Assembly: GCF_005222205.1 (NCBI RefSeq)
Contig: NZ_CP032345.1
Location: 623,001 to 687,000, forward strand
Reading direction: 5' to 3'
Origin: Azospirillum brasilense
GTDB lineage: Bacteria > Pseudomonadota > Alphaproteobacteria > Azospirillales > Azospirillaceae
Length of the DNA: 64,000 bases
Within the stretch, counting starts at the first letter, position 1. Each line of letters begins with the position of its first letter. This document shows, in pieces, positions 43,215 through 55,350 of the stretch. Below the pieces are notes generated by a model. That model did no database searches, was not told the origin of the DNA, and worked only from the letters and a program-made list of their open reading frames with translations. A program made the translations under genes and the position numbers.

Positions 43215-45176
<1,962 letters not shown>

Positions 45177-45361
45177 GCGATCGATGCCCCCGCATTACCC
45201 CATAAGAAAAACCCATAGCGCGCACCGCAGCGGCCCCCCGCTGTCGATCCGCACCTGCTTAAACCGGTTGTGAACCGTTCCGGAGCTTGTCCGGACAGAC
45301 CCCTCCGGGTCTCATTCCCTCCGGCCCTTCCCTTCCGCACCACGCCCGGCGGCGCTGGCCG

Positions 45362-47284
45362 CTAGGCATCGTCGAGATCCTCGTCATCCGTCATACCCAT
45401 TCCGGACCTGATGACCTCCTGTTGAAGGGCCACGACCCGCGCGAAGTTCGCCTCGCTGTTGTCACGGGCCAAAGCCGCCTCCGCTTCTCTCAAATCGGCC
45501 ATCACCTGCCTGTGGTGCAGGTGATGCCATGTCGGCCACCACCCCCGTTTCGCGTCCAGGGAGGACGCGTCCGGGCGTGCAAAGCCGGCATGGACATAGG
45601 TCGACTCGCTGAGCAGAGAGCGGACAATGGTATCATAGCCGGCGGAAGACAAGTGGCGACAAAGCGATGCGGCGTCAAGTCCCGAGTCGTTTTCCCGCCG
45701 TTCAGCAAGCAATCCGATGACCGCTTGGCGCAATTCCTCCAGTTCCCGGTCGGGAAACGGCAACATGCCCAGCGATTCGCCCAACTCGTCGAACAGGTCG
45801 GGGTGATTGATGATCACCGCCAGCAGAACGCGCTCCCGCGCGGCGGCCAGATTGCCGGGGTTGCGGCGGCGGTGGCCGGGCGGTGGCGCCGTGCGCAGAC
45901 CGGGCAGGCCCGGCGTGTGCCGGCGCGCCGGCTGGCCGAAGCGCCCCCCGCCCTGCCATTGCCCATTGGGAACCCAGGGACCGCGCTCGTTGCGCTGGCG
46001 CGGCGGCGGGGCGAAGGCCTCGTCGACGCGGCGGCGCATCTCTGTGCGGTAGAAGACCTGCACGTCGCGGTCGGCGATCTGCCCGACCCGCGCGTCCAAG
46101 GCGGCCTTCACCGCCGCCTTCGATTCGGGGGTGTCGGTGGGCTTGCCTTCGGTCTCCATGCGCCAGACCGCCTCGGACAGCGGGATGGCCTCGCCCAGCA
46201 CCTCCTGCATGGCGCGGGGGCCGTGCAGGCGGATCAGGCTGTCGGGGTCCTCCCCTTCCGGCAGGAAGGCGACGCGGGCGGAATGGCCGGGGGCGAGGTG
46301 CGGCAGGATGCGCTCCACCGCCCGCCACGCCGCCCGGCGCCCGGCGTTGTCGCCGTCGAAGCAGAGGAAGGGCACCTTCTCCGCGTCGGGGATCAGCTTC
46401 CACAGCTCCTGGACCTGCGTCTCGGTCAGGGCAGTGCCGAGCGGCGCCACCGCGCCCTCGAAGCCGGCGCGGACCAGCGCGATGACGTCCATGTAGCCTT
46501 CGGCGACGATCACCGGCTTGCCGTCCGCCGCCGCCTGCCGCGCCCGCGACAGGCCGTACAACAGCGTTCCCTTGTGGAACAGCGGCGTGTCGGCGGTGTT
46601 GACGTATTTCGGGCCGTCGCCCTCCAGGATGCGCCCGCCGAAGGCGACCACCCGGCCGCGCCGGTCGGTCACCGGGAAGATCACCCGGTTGCGGAAGAAG
46701 CTGTAGGGCGTGCGCCCGTCGTCCGGCCGCTTCAGCAGGCCGGCGGTCACCATGTCCTCTTCCGAGAAGCCCTGCTTCAGAAGCTGGCTGCGCAGCGCGC
46801 CGGAATCGCCGGGGGCGAAGCCCAGGCGGAAGCGCGCCATGCCATCGGTGTCCAGCCCGCGGCGCTGGAAATACTCCAGTCCGGCGCGGCCTGCGGGGGC
46901 GTGGAGCTGCTGCTCGAACCAGCGGGCGGCCTGCTCCACCAGATCGTGCAGCGTCTTGCGCCGCTCGTAGCGCTGCTTGTCCTCCTCGGTGGCGCGGGGG
47001 ACCGGCAGCCCCGCCTCGCCGGCCAGCGCTTCCACCGCCTCCGGGAAGGCGAGGTTGTCGTGGCGCATGACGAAGCCGATGATGTCGCCGTGCGCCCCGC
47101 AGCCGAAGCAATGGAAGAAGCCCTTCTGGTCGTTGACGTAGAAGGAGGGCGACTTCTCGTTGTGGAAGGGGCACGGCGCCTTGTACTCGCGGCCGGCGCG
47201 GATCAGGCGCAGGCGCTTGCCCACCACGTCCGACAAAGCGAGACGGGTGCGCAGCTCTTCCAGGAATTGGGGCGGGAAGGCCAT
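45362..47284 (-). CDS. dnaG: DNA primase
   Basis: A 640-residue primase that makes RNA primers for replication. The zinc-binding CHC2 domain has Cys38, His41, Cys59 and Cys62; the TOPRIM catalytic core has VAEGYMDV (Glu) and FDGDNAG (Asp); the C-terminal region is the DnaB-binding domain. A low-complexity stretch (about 420-475, Arg/Pro/Gly-rich) separates them. Lies between yqeY and rpoD on the same strand, the alphaproteobacterial macromolecular-synthesis arrangement. Confidence 0.97.
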   Translation of the reverse strand: MAFPPQFLEELRTRLALSDVVGKRLRLIRAGREYKAPCPFHNEKSPSFYVNDQKGFFHCFGCGAHGDIIGFVMRHDNLAFPEAVEALAGEAGLPVPRATEEDKQRYERRKTLHDLVEQAARWFEQQLHAPAGRAGLEYFQRRGLDTDGMARFRLGFAPGDSGALRSQLLKQGFSEEDMVTAGLLKRPDDGRTPYSFFRNRVIFPVTDRRGRVVAFGGRILEGDGPKYVNTADTPLFHKGTLLYGLSRARQAAADGKPVIVAEGYMDVIALVRAGFEGAVAPLGTALTETQVQELWKLIPDAEKVPFLCFDGDNAGRRAAWRAVERILPHLAPGHSARVAFLPEGEDPDSLIRLHGPRAMQEVLGEAIPLSEAVWRMETEGKPTDTPESKAAVKAALDARVGQIADRDVQVFYRTEMRRRVDEAFAPPPRQRNERGPWVPNGQWQGGGRFGQPARRHTPGLPGLRTAPPPGHRRRNPGNLAAARERVLLAVIINHPDLFDELGESLGMLPFPDRELEELRQAVIGLLAERRENDSGLDAASLCRHLSSAGYDTIVRSLLSESTYVHAGFARPDASSLDAKRGWWPTWHHLHHRQVMADLREAEAALARDNSEANFARVVALQQEVIRSGMGMTDDEDLDDA

Positions 47285-47322
47285 GGGCGGGCGGAACCCG
47301 TGCTAGATCGGAAACCGCACCG

Positions 47323-47784
47323 TCAGCAGGCCGACAGCTGCTGCTTCACGGTGCCGCTGACCTTGGCGAAGTCCATCTGGCCGGCGTAGCGGGTCTTCAG
47401 CTCCGCCATCACCTTGCCCATGTCCTTGATGCAGGTGGCGCCGATCTCGTCCACCACCGTCTTCACGGCGGCGGCCACCTCCTCCTCCGACATCTGCTTG
47501 GGCAGGAAGCCCTCGATGATGGTGATCTCCTCGCGCTCCTGCTCGGCCAGCTCCAGGCGGCCGCCCTGCTCGTACAGCTTGATCGACTCGCCGCGCTGCT
47601 TGATCATCGTCTGCAGCATGGAGAGGATCTCGGCCTCGTCGATGCCGTCGGTGACGCCGCGCGAACGCGCCGCGATGTCCCGGTCCTTCAGCGCGGCCAG
47701 GATCAGGCGCACGGTCGAGACGGCGCGCTGGTTCTTGGCGAGCATCGCCTGCTTCAAAGCCTCGTTCAGGCGCGTGCGCAGCAT
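47323..47784 (-). CDS. GatB/YqeY-domain protein
   Basis: A 153-residue helical protein of the YqeY family, related to the tail domain of GatB in the tRNA-dependent amidotransferase. Landmarks are KNQRAVSTVRLILAALKDRDI, EREEITIIEGFLPKQMSEEEV and MGKVMAELKTRYAGQMDF. It probably binds tRNA, but the free-standing function is not established. It begins the yqeY-dnaG-rpoD run (38 bases to dnaG) and is divergent from carA. Confidence 0.93.
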   Translation of the reverse strand: MLRTRLNEALKQAMLAKNQRAVSTVRLILAALKDRDIAARSRGVTDGIDEAEILSMLQTMIKQRGESIKLYEQGGRLELAEQEREEITIIEGFLPKQMSEEEVAAAVKTVVDEIGATCIKDMGKVMAELKTRYAGQMDFAKVSGTVKQQLSAC

Positions 47785-48133
47785 TGCGTGTGTCCTTCGT
47801 GTTCGTCAGGTGTGTTCAACAGGTCGAAACGATAACGGCCGCTCGGCAGCGTCCGCACCGTCTCCATCCGTGGGATGGCGCGGAAGACGCGACGCGAACC
47901 GGCAATATTCCTAAATTTGCGCCGGATTGCCACGTCAATTCCGAAGGGCCGATTTCCACCCCCCGCCAGCGCATTCCACAGCCCCTCCAAAGGCCAAGCC
48001 CCACCGGAGAAGCACGGCGATTATGCAAACGCGCCGCTGGAAATCGGGGTACCAATCGTCATATACGGTTGACCGGCTCACCCGTCCCGACTAATCGATC
48101 CAGGCTCAGACACCCGAACCGCAAGGAACCGGG
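47785..48133. other. divergent promoter region between yqeY and carA
   Basis: About 350 bases with no gene. On the plus strand TTGACC at 48069-48074 and TAATCG at 48092-48097 (17-base spacer) form a plausible carA promoter that would leave a leader of about 140 bases. AT-rich blocks (AATATTCCTAAATTTG near 47905; CATATACGG near 48060) probably hold other promoter parts. Confidence 0.5.
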
Positions 48134-48244
48134 ATGGCGGGGCGCGGACCGACGACGACGCGTGCGCCCAGCGGGGCGGGACGCGGCGCCGACGCTCCGC
48201 AAGGCAGGAATATGTGGCCCGCGGCGGCTCTTGATAAGGTCTGA
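48134..48244 (+). CDS. 36-residue upstream ORF before carA, possible leader peptide
   Basis: ATG 48134 follows AAGGA (48123-48127) at a six-base spacing, a better ribosome binding site than carA itself has. It runs 36 codons in the same frame as carA to a TGA at 48242-48244; three bases later comes the carA ATG. Four codons are for Arg (positions 4, 10, 17, 25). Because carA's likely ribosome binding site lies inside the end of this ORF, translation of the two should be coupled. Arginine control would make sense for carA but is not shown by the sequence. Confidence 0.45.
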   Translation: MAGRGPTTTRAPSGAGRGADAPQGRNMWPAAALDKV

Positions 48245-48247
48245 AGG

Positions 48248-49423
48248 ATGGCTCAATCGACTCTCCCGGCGGGCGATGCCGGCGCTTACACCGGTGTCCT
48301 GGTTCTGGCCGACGGCACCGTCTTCAAGGGCCGAGGCATCGGTGCGGTGGGGGATTCGGTGGGCGAGGTGTGCTTCAACACCTCGATGACCGGCTATCAG
48401 GAAATCCTGACCGACCCCAGCTACGCCGGGCAGATCATCACCTTCACCTTTCCGCACATCGGCAACACCGGCGCCAACCCGGAAGACATCGAGACGGTGA
48501 CCCCCGCCGCGCGCGGCCTGATCCTGCGCGCCGACGTCACCGATCCGTCGAACTGGCGCGCCACCCGCCATCTCGACGACTGGCTGAAGAGCTACGGGCT
48601 GGTCGGTCTGGCCGGGGTGGACACCCGCCGCCTGACCCGGCGCATCCGCGACCTGGGCGCCCCGAACGGCGTCGTCGCCCACGCGCCGGACGGCAAGTTC
48701 GACCTCGACGCGCTGGTCGCCAAGGCCAAGGGCTGGCCGGGGCTGGAGGGCATGGACCTCGCCAAGGACGTCTCCTGCCGCCAGACCTACGGCTGGGATG
48801 AGGGCGCCTGGACGCTCGGCGCCGGCTACGCCACGCAGGAGAGCCCGCGCTTCCACGTCGTGGCGATCGATTTCGGCGCCAAGCGCAACATCCTGCGCTG
48901 CCTCGCCGCGGCCGGCTGCAAGGTCACCGTGGTTCCGGGCACCGCCACGGTGGAAGAGGTGATGCGCCACAAGCCGGACGGCGTCTTCCTGTCGAACGGC
49001 CCCGGCGACCCCGCGGCCACCGGCGAATACGCCGTGCCGACGATCAAGGGCCTGCTGGACACCGGCCTGCCGATGTTCGGCATCTGCCTGGGCCACCAGA
49101 TGCTCTCGCTGGCGCTCGGCGCCAAGACGAAGAAGATGCCGCTGGGCCACCGCGGCGCCAACCATCCGGTGAAGGACCTGGCCTCCGGCCGGGTGGAGAT
49201 CACCAGCCAGAACCACGGCTTCGTGGTGATGGAGGAGACCCTGCCCGCCGACGCCGAGGTGACCCATGTCAGCCTGTTCGACGGCACCAACGAGGGCATC
49301 CGGTTGAAGAACAAGCCGGTCTTCTCGGTGCAGTACCACCCGGAGGCCTCGCCCGGCCCGCAGGACAGCCACTATCTCTTCGACCGCTTCGTGGCGCTGA
49401 TGGACGGCAAGCAGCCGGCCTGA
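48248..49423 (+). CDS. carA: carbamoyl-phosphate synthase small subunit
   Basis: A 391-residue glutaminase subunit that feeds ammonia to CarB for carbamoyl phosphate, used in arginine and pyrimidine synthesis. The N-terminal CPSase small domain (GEVCFNTSMTGYQEILTDPSY) is followed by a class I glutamine amidotransferase with nucleophile Cys280 in GICLGHQ and His-Glu in QYHPEASPGP. carB is not adjacent; a hybrid kinase gene follows instead, after a strong terminator, so the two subunits are encoded apart. Confidence 0.97.
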   Translation: MAQSTLPAGDAGAYTGVLVLADGTVFKGRGIGAVGDSVGEVCFNTSMTGYQEILTDPSYAGQIITFTFPHIGNTGANPEDIETVTPAARGLILRADVTDPSNWRATRHLDDWLKSYGLVGLAGVDTRRLTRRIRDLGAPNGVVAHAPDGKFDLDALVAKAKGWPGLEGMDLAKDVSCRQTYGWDEGAWTLGAGYATQESPRFHVVAIDFGAKRNILRCLAAAGCKVTVVPGTATVEEVMRHKPDGVFLSNGPGDPAATGEYAVPTIKGLLDTGLPMFGICLGHQMLSLALGAKTKKMPLGHRGANHPVKDLASGRVEITSQNHGFVVMEETLPADAEVTHVSLFDGTNEGIRLKNKPVFSVQYHPEASPGPQDSHYLFDRFVALMDGKQPA

Positions 49424-49456
49424 CGCCCGGCGGACGCACCGACCGAAGACGAGAAG

Positions 49457-49478
49457 GGAGCCGCTTGCGGCTCCTTTT
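49457..49478 (+). terminator. intrinsic terminator of carA
   Basis: Stem GGAGCCGC / GCGGCTCC with a very short TT loop (realistically TTGC with six paired bases), followed by TTTTTCTTTT. It lies 33 bases after the carA stop. Confidence 0.93.
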
Positions 49479-49671
49479 TCTTTTCACAAACACGGGGGCT
49501 ACGCGCCCTTCGCTTTTCCGCTTCCGCCGACCTCATTCGATCGAATGGGTTGGCTGAGTTTTTACCCCCTTCGATAAAAACCCTGCTCCGTCAAAGGTGT
49601 GTCCTTTGCTGCCGGACTCTGCGATGGTTACGGACGCGTCCCTCGCCATGCATACCGGAGCATGACATCCC

Positions 49672-52600
49672 TTGCCTCTGCACGCTCAGGATGACAACGC
49701 ACCCGCTGTGAACGATGGCGTGGCGGGCGACGACCGGCCCCATGCCGGCGGACTGTCGCTTCGCACGGGACTGGTGCTGCTGGTCATGGCGGCGCTGCTG
49801 CCGATGCTGGGCTTCGCCGGCTGGACGGTCTTCCGCATGGCCGAGACGCAGAGCGCCGCGATCGAGCGGTCCGGCCAGGATCTGGCCCGGACGCTGGCCG
49901 TCGCCATCGACCGGGAACTCATGGCGATGGAGACGGCGCTCCAGGTTCTCACCACCTCCCCCCACTTGGCGAAGGGCGATCTCGCAGCCTTCCACCGGCA
50001 GGCGATCGAGGTGCTCCAGCACAAGGGCTCCCGGCGCGAGGGCGTCCACATCGTGCTGAGCAACGCCCAAGGCCAGCAGTTGATCAACACGCGCCGCCCG
50101 TTCGGGGAGCCGCTTCCCCGCACCGCGGTGACGGGCCTCGTCCGGCGGACGGCGGACAGCGGTCAGACCCAGATTTCCGAGATCTTCATGGGCGTTGTCG
50201 CCCAACGTCCCCTGGTCGCCGTCGCGTTGCCGATCACGCGGAACGGACCCTCGGAGCATGTGCTTGCCATGAGCATCCCGACCGAGATGTTCATCGAGGT
50301 GCTGCGCCAGCAGAGCCTGCCGGAGGGATGGATCGCCGCCCTATGGGACCGGCAAGGAGTCGTCATCACCCGGACCGCGGCCTCCGACACCTTCACCGGC
50401 ACGCCGATTTCAGCGGAGGTGTTCCGCCGGACCGCCTCGGCGAGTTCCGGGACCTTCACCGCCGTGGCGCGGGACGGCACGCCGCTGTTCAACGCCTTTG
50501 CCCGATCGGAGCTGTCGGGCTGGACCGTCGCCGTCGGTGTGCCGCAGACGCTGATCGCCGAGCCCATGCGCCGCTCGGTCGCGCTGGTGTTGTGCGGCGG
50601 CGGCATCCTGCTGCTGGTCAGTCTGGCGATGGCGCTGGTGGTCGGGCGGCGCATCGCCGATCCGGTCGCGGCGCTCGCCGGTTCCGCCCTGGCGCTGGGG
50701 CGCGACGGCCCGCATGCTTCGCCGGTGATGACCGCGCCCACGCCGATCCGCGAGGTCAACGCGGTGGCCGGCGCGCTGAACCGGGCGGCCCGCCGCCTGC
50801 GCGACAGCGAGGCGCAGCAGCGGCTGGTGATGGAGGTCGTCGGGCTGGGGGTCTGGCGTTTCGACACGCGCAGCCGCCGCTTCCACGGGTCGGACCACAC
50901 CGCGGCCCTGCTGGGCGTTCCGGTGCTCGACGGTGCTTCTGTCGAATCCTGGATCCGCAACGTCGCGGCGGACCACCGCAACGCCATCCGCGCCGCCCTC
51001 TTCCGCGACGACCCGTCGAAGGGCGAGCTGGAAGCGGAGTTCCCCGTCGGGTCGCCCGACGGTCAGGTGCGCTGGCTGGCCATGCGCGGGTCCTGCCTGA
51101 CCGACCCGGACGGCACCACCCGCGCCGTCGGCATCCTGGAGGACGTGACGGAGCGGCGGCGCGCCCATGAGATGCAGCTGGGCGAGCTGGTGGACCGCCA
51201 CGCCTCCGACCGCCGCCTGTTCGCCGCGATCATCGAAAGCTCCACCGACCTGATCGTCGCGGTGGACCAGGAGTGCCGCTACATCCTCTTCAACGGCGCC
51301 TACCAGCGGGAGGTCGAGGCTCTGTACGGCCACCGTCCGGCCATCGGCCAGCGCCTGCTGGAGATGATGGATCATCTGCCCACCGCACAGATCACCATGG
51401 AGTCGTTGTGGAGCCGCGCGCTCGGCGGGGAGCGCTTCACCATCGTGGAGGAGCTGGGCGACCCCACGGTGCAGCGCAAACGCTACGAGATGGCCTTCGG
51501 CACCATCCTGGACTCCAGCGGTCGGCGCATCGGCGCCTATCACGTCGGCCGTGACGTCGAGGAGCGGGAGCGCACCGGCCAAGCCCTGCGCGAGATCGAG
51601 GAGACGCTGCACCAGGCCCGCAAGATGGAGGCGATCGGCCAGCTCACCGGCGGCATCGCCCATGACTTCAACAACCTGCTCCAGGCCATCGGGACCTCCC
51701 TCTACCTGCTGCGCACCGCCGGCGAAGGCGGTGGGTCCTCCCATCCCCAGGCCCTGGACATGGCGGAGAAGGCGGTGGAGCGCGGCGCCACCCTGACCCA
51801 GCACCTCCTGGCCTTCTCCCGCCGGCAGCGGCTGGAGCCAAAGACGGTGGACGTCGGCGCCCTGGTCACCGGCATGGGCGGGCTGCTGGAGCGCACTCTG
51901 GGCGGTACCACCCGCATCGTCACCGAGACCGACCCCAGCCTGTGGCCGGCGCGGGTCGATCCGAACCAGCTCGAAATGGCCATCCTCAACCTCGCCATCA
52001 ACGCGCGGGATGCCATGACCGCGGGCGGCACCCTGACCATCCGCACCGGCAATTGCCCGGACGACATGGAGGGACGGCCGCTCGATCTCGCCGCCGGGGA
52101 CTGCGTGTCCATCGCCGTCGCCGACACCGGCAGCGGGATGAGCGAGGAAACGGCGGCCCGCGCCTTCGAACCCTTCTTCACGACGAAGGGGGTCGGGCAC
52201 GGCACCGGCCTGGGCCTGTCGATGGTGCACGGGCTGGCCGCGCAATCCGGCGGGACGGTGGTGCTGACGACCCGGCTGGGCAGCGGCACGACGGTAACGC
52301 TCTATCTGCCGCGAGCCGACGCCGAGGAGGACGCGGGCCAGGACGCCGCGCTTCCCGCCGCCGTCCAGTCCCCGCCCCGCCCCGCCACCATCCTGCTGGT
52401 GGAGGACGAGGCTTTGGTCCGGATGGCGACCGCAACGGTTCTGGAGCAGTCCGGTTTCCGCATCATGGAGGCGTCGAGCGGCCCCGACGCGCTGGACGCC
52501 TTCGCCCGCGATCCGGAGGTGGACCTCGTGCTGACCGATTACGCGATGCCCGGCATGACGGGGCTGGAGCTGGTGCGGGAGCTGCGCGCCCGGCGCCCCG

Positions 52601-52746
52601 GCCTGCCGGTCCTGATGGTCACCGGCTACGCGGAGATCCAACGCGCCTCGGCCCTGGACGGGCTGCCCATCCTGCAGAAGCCCTATCAGGCCAACGAGCT
52701 GGTCGCGCGCATCCGCGCCGCTCTGCCCGCGGCGCCCTCCGCCTGA
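49672..52746 (+). CDS. membrane hybrid histidine kinase with Cache-like sensor
   Basis: A 1024-residue kinase. Two membrane segments (about 33-55 and 302-325) flank a periplasmic region of about 245 residues of dCache type (for example MALPITRN-like and GWTVAVGVP features). A HAMP-like linker, two PAS regions (about 380-500 and 510-640), HisKA with His664 in [12 protein letters not shown], HATPase ([23 protein letters not shown]) and a receiver with Asp956 in LTDYAMPG follow. The first possible start is TTG 49672; GTG 49708 also fits and neither has a strong ribosome binding site. Target and ligand unknown; no regulator gene is next to it. Confidence 0.9.
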   Translation: MPLHAQDDNAPAVNDGVAGDDRPHAGGLSLRTGLVLLVMAALLPMLGFAGWTVFRMAETQSAAIERSGQDLARTLAVAIDRELMAMETALQVLTTSPHLAKGDLAAFHRQAIEVLQHKGSRREGVHIVLSNAQGQQLINTRRPFGEPLPRTAVTGLVRRTADSGQTQISEIFMGVVAQRPLVAVALPITRNGPSEHVLAMSIPTEMFIEVLRQQSLPEGWIAALWDRQGVVITRTAASDTFTGTPISAEVFRRTASASSGTFTAVARDGTPLFNAFARSELSGWTVAVGVPQTLIAEPMRRSVALVLCGGGILLLVSLAMALVVGRRIADPVAALAGSALALGRDGPHASPVMTAPTPIREVNAVAGALNRAARRLRDSEAQQRLVMEVVGLGVWRFDTRSRRFHGSDHTAALLGVPVLDGASVESWIRNVAADHRNAIRAALFRDDPSKGELEAEFPVGSPDGQVRWLAMRGSCLTDPDGTTRAVGILEDVTERRRAHEMQLGELVDRHASDRRLFAAIIESSTDLIVAVDQECRYILFNGAYQREVEALYGHRPAIGQRLLEMMDHLPTAQITMESLWSRALGGERFTIVEELGDPTVQRKRYEMAFGTILDSSGRRIGAYHVGRDVEERERTGQALREIEETLHQARKMEAIGQLTGGIAHDFNNLLQAIGTSLYLLRTAGEGGGSSHPQALDMAEKAVERGATLTQHLLAFSRRQRLEPKTVDVGALVTGMGGLLERTLGGTTRIVTETDPSLWPARVDPNQLEMAILNLAINARDAMTAGGTLTIRTGNCPDDMEGRPLDLAAGDCVSIAVADTGSGMSEETAARAFEPFFTTKGVGHGTGLGLSMVHGLAAQSGGTVVLTTRLGSGTTVTLYLPRADAEEDAGQDAALPAAVQSPPRPATILLVEDEALVRMATATVLEQSGFRIMEASSGPDALDAFARDPEVDLVLTDYAMPGMTGLELVRELRARRPGLPVLMVTGYAEIQRASALDGLPILQKPYQANELVARIRAALPAAPSA

Positions 52747-52769
52747 CGGCCGCCACCCGAACGGACGCC

Positions 52770-53075
52770 ATGCCGCATCCGCCCTCGTTCCATCCGCCTT
52801 GCCCACTCTGCGGCCGCCCGATGGTGCCCGGCCCCAGCCTGAACGAGCATCATCTGATCCCGCGCACCTACGGCGGACGGGACACCGTGACCATGCACCG
52901 CATCTGCCACGCCAAGATCCACGCGGTGCTGAGCGAGGCGGAGTTGCGCGACCACTACCACACCATCGCCAGCCTGCGCGCCCACCCGGACATCGCCGCC
53001 TTCCTGCGCTGGGTGTCCCGCAAGCCGCCGGAATTCATCGACCGCCACGCCTCCGGGCGCGGGCGCCGGCGGTGA
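52770..53075 (+). CDS. small HNH-type nuclease-like protein
   Basis: A 101-residue protein with a zinc-ribbon and HNH pattern: Cys11 and Cys14 (CPLC), His27-His28 in LNEHHLIPRTYGG, His43, Cys46 and His51 in MHRICHAKIH. This is the core of HNH endonucleases in a compact stand-alone form common in bacteria. The C-terminus is strongly basic. It lies 24 bases after the hybrid kinase, possibly cotranscribed. The DNA target and role (restriction, repair) are unknown. Confidence 0.83.
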   Translation: MPHPPSFHPPCPLCGRPMVPGPSLNEHHLIPRTYGGRDTVTMHRICHAKIHAVLSEAELRDHYHTIASLRAHPDIAAFLRWVSRKPPEFIDRHASGRGRRR

Positions 53076-53091
53076 CGCAGCCGCCAATGGG

Positions 53092-53841
53092 TCAGACGCG
53101 CCCGAGGTAGCGGTTGATCTCGCCGTTGCAGGATTGGCTGATGCGCTCGTATTCGGCCGGGGTGTCGATGCGGGCTTGGCGCGCGTTGCGCTCGCGCCCG
53201 AATTCCTCCATCAGCTGGCGCATCGCCGCCTTGATCGGTTGCTCGATCGCCGCCATGACCTGCCGCTCGGAGCGGCCCTGGACCGGGCGGGCACGGCCGA
53301 CCACATCCTCCAGCCGGCGCTTCAGGACCGGCACATACTCGCGCAGAAGCTGCTCATCCACCGTGACGTGCCGCATCTCGTGGGCCAGCACCTCGCCATG
53401 GATGCAACTGCCCTGCGGCAGCTCGCGGGCGACGTAGACGGTCCGCTCGTCGTAGCCGAAGGTGACGGTCAGGGTCTGCGCCGCGCCGCAATAGCGGCCC
53501 TGCCCCAGCGACGCCGTCATGACGCCGGCCTGCCATTGCTGATTGTATTGGATCGCCGCCAGCCCCAGCGTGTGGGAATTGGCGGTCCGCCCCGCGACGG
53601 GCCGCCGCCCCGGTTTCTGGGCCAGTTGGCGGATCGACTGGCTGTAGTCGGTGCGCAGCGGGGCGATCTGCAGATCGAGGATCACGCGGGCCGGCGCGAA
53701 GTCCGGACAGGCGGCGATCCCGTTCTGGGCGACCGCGGTTTGCGCGGCCGCGGGCACCGTGAAGCAAAGCCCTCCCCCACCCAGGCACAGGAGCGTCAGG
53801 AGGCCGGCGCGCAGACGCGGTCGAAAGGGGCAGAGGGTCAT
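53092..53841 (-). CDS. secreted HExxH zinc metallopeptidase
   Basis: A 249-residue exported protein. A signal peptide (cleavage likely after PAAAQ) precedes a domain with the zinc motif His154-Glu155-x-x-His158 in LAHEMRHVT. The upstream pattern (NSHTLGLAAIQYNQQWQ, RYCGAAQTLTVTFGYDE, GSCIHGEVLAHE) resembles the DUF922 Zn-protease family. Three Cys near the motif may hold the fold. It is convergent with the HNH gene (16 bases apart). The natural substrate is unknown. Confidence 0.76.
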   Translation of the reverse strand: MTLCPFRPRLRAGLLTLLCLGGGGLCFTVPAAAQTAVAQNGIAACPDFAPARVILDLQIAPLRTDYSQSIRQLAQKPGRRPVAGRTANSHTLGLAAIQYNQQWQAGVMTASLGQGRYCGAAQTLTVTFGYDERTVYVARELPQGSCIHGEVLAHEMRHVTVDEQLLREYVPVLKRRLEDVVGRARPVQGRSERQVMAAIEQPIKAAMRQLMEEFGRERNARQARIDTPAEYERISQSCNGEINRYLGRV

Positions 53842-53894
53842 TCCGCCTATGTCGGTGCGGCCCCAGCCGACGGCAAGGGCCGCGTCGCCCGACC

Positions 53895-55142
53895 TCAGCG
53901 CTTGCCCGGATAGAGGAAGCGGGCCTTCAGCGTGCCCTCGATGGCGCGCAGGTCGCTCGCCACCTCGTTCTCGTCCACGTCGCCGTCGACATCCACCACG
54001 ACGTAGCCCAGCTCCGGGTCGGTCTGGAGATACTGCGCGGCGATGTTCAGGTTGCGGCCCGAGAACACCTCGTTGATCTTGCGCAGCACGCCCGGACGGT
54101 TCTCGTGGACGTGCAGGAAGCGGGTGGAGCCGGCGTGGACCACCGGCAGGCCGACCTGCGGGAAGTTCACGGCGCCCATGGTCGAGCCGTTGTCCGAATA
54201 CTCGATCAGCTTCTGCGACACCTCGGTGCCGATGTTGGCCTGCGCCTCCATCGTCGAGCCGCCGATGTGCGGGGTCAGGATGACGTTGTCGAGCCCGCGC
54301 AGCGCGCTCTCGAACACCTCCTTGTCGCCTCCCGGCTCCTTCGGGAACACGTCGATGGCGGCACCCAGCAGATGCTTGTCCCTCAGGGCGGCGGCCAGCG
54401 CCTCGATCATCACGACCTTGCCGCGGGCGGCGTTGATCAGGTGGGCGCCCTTCTTCATGGCGCGGATCTGCGCCTCGCCGATCATGTCGCGGGTCTGCGG
54501 CGTGTCGGGAACGTGCAGGGTCACCACGTCGGAGACCGCCAGCAGTTCCTCCAGCGAGTGGCAGGGCTGGGCGTTGCCGAGCGCCAGCTTGTTCACGACG
54601 TCGTAGTAGCGGACCTTCATGCCCATCGATTCGGCCATGATCGACACCTGGGTGCCGATGTGGCCGTAGCCGACGATGCCCAGCGTCTTGCCGCGGATCT
54701 CGTAGCTGTCCTTGGCCGACTTCATCCAGCCGCCGCCATGCACGAGGTTCGACTTCGAGAAGATGCCGCGCATCAGCATGATGATCTCGCCGATCACCAG
54801 CTCCGCCACCGACCGGGTGTTCGAATAGGGCGCGTTGAAGACCGGGATGCCGAGTCGGCGCGCGGCCTTCAGATCGACCTGATTGGTGCCGATGCAGAAG
54901 CAGCCGACGCTGAACAGGCGGGTCGCGGCTTCCAGCACCTTGGCGGTCAGATGGGTGCGCGAGCGGATGCCCAGCATGTGGACGGACCCGATGCGCTCCA
55001 GCAGCTCCGATTCGTCCAGCGCGTGCGGCAGACGCTCCACGGTGGCGTAGCCGCCATGCGCCAACTCGTTGATGGCGTTGTCGTGAACGCCTTCGAGCAG
55101 CAGGATGTTGATCTTGTCCTTGGAGAGCGAGAGCTTCGTCAC
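53895..55142 (-). CDS. serA: D-3-phosphoglycerate dehydrogenase
   Basis: A 415-residue enzyme catalysing the first step of serine synthesis, 3-phosphoglycerate to 3-phosphohydroxypyruvate. It has an NAD-binding GYGHIGTQV, active-site Arg/Glu/His elements (RSRTHLT, PHIGGSTMEAQ) and a C-terminal ACT domain (ENRPGVLRKINEVFSGRNLNIA), the E. coli type that serine inhibits allosterically. Start GTG 55142 is chosen because it gives the family's usual N-terminus; the upstream ribosome binding site is weak. serC is not adjacent. Confidence 0.95.
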   Translation of the reverse strand: MTKLSLSKDKINILLLEGVHDNAINELAHGGYATVERLPHALDESELLERIGSVHMLGIRSRTHLTAKVLEAATRLFSVGCFCIGTNQVDLKAARRLGIPVFNAPYSNTRSVAELVIGEIIMLMRGIFSKSNLVHGGGWMKSAKDSYEIRGKTLGIVGYGHIGTQVSIMAESMGMKVRYYDVVNKLALGNAQPCHSLEELLAVSDVVTLHVPDTPQTRDMIGEAQIRAMKKGAHLINAARGKVVMIEALAAALRDKHLLGAAIDVFPKEPGGDKEVFESALRGLDNVILTPHIGGSTMEAQANIGTEVSQKLIEYSDNGSTMGAVNFPQVGLPVVHAGSTRFLHVHENRPGVLRKINEVFSGRNLNIAAQYLQTDPELGYVVVDVDGDVDENEVASDLRAIEGTLKARFLYPGKR

Positions 55143-55350
55143 GGCCGGAATCCGTCGAAATGAATGGCCCCGCACGCGGCGGGCCGCCAATAATGCGAGC
55201 GCGCAAGGTAATGCCAAGCGCCGGCCTTGTCACGCGAGGGATGTTGCGCTGCCGCCGCCATTCCGCATGGCGGGTTGGCGCCGCACGCGGAGCGGGTGTA
55301 TTGCTGCCACCGACAAAGCCATGGCTGGGAAGAGCGAGGGAAACACCGGG

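Noticed and set aside
55143-55350. Riboswitch upstream of serA
   Set aside because: Short GC hairpins only; no match to a riboswitch core that I can recognise.
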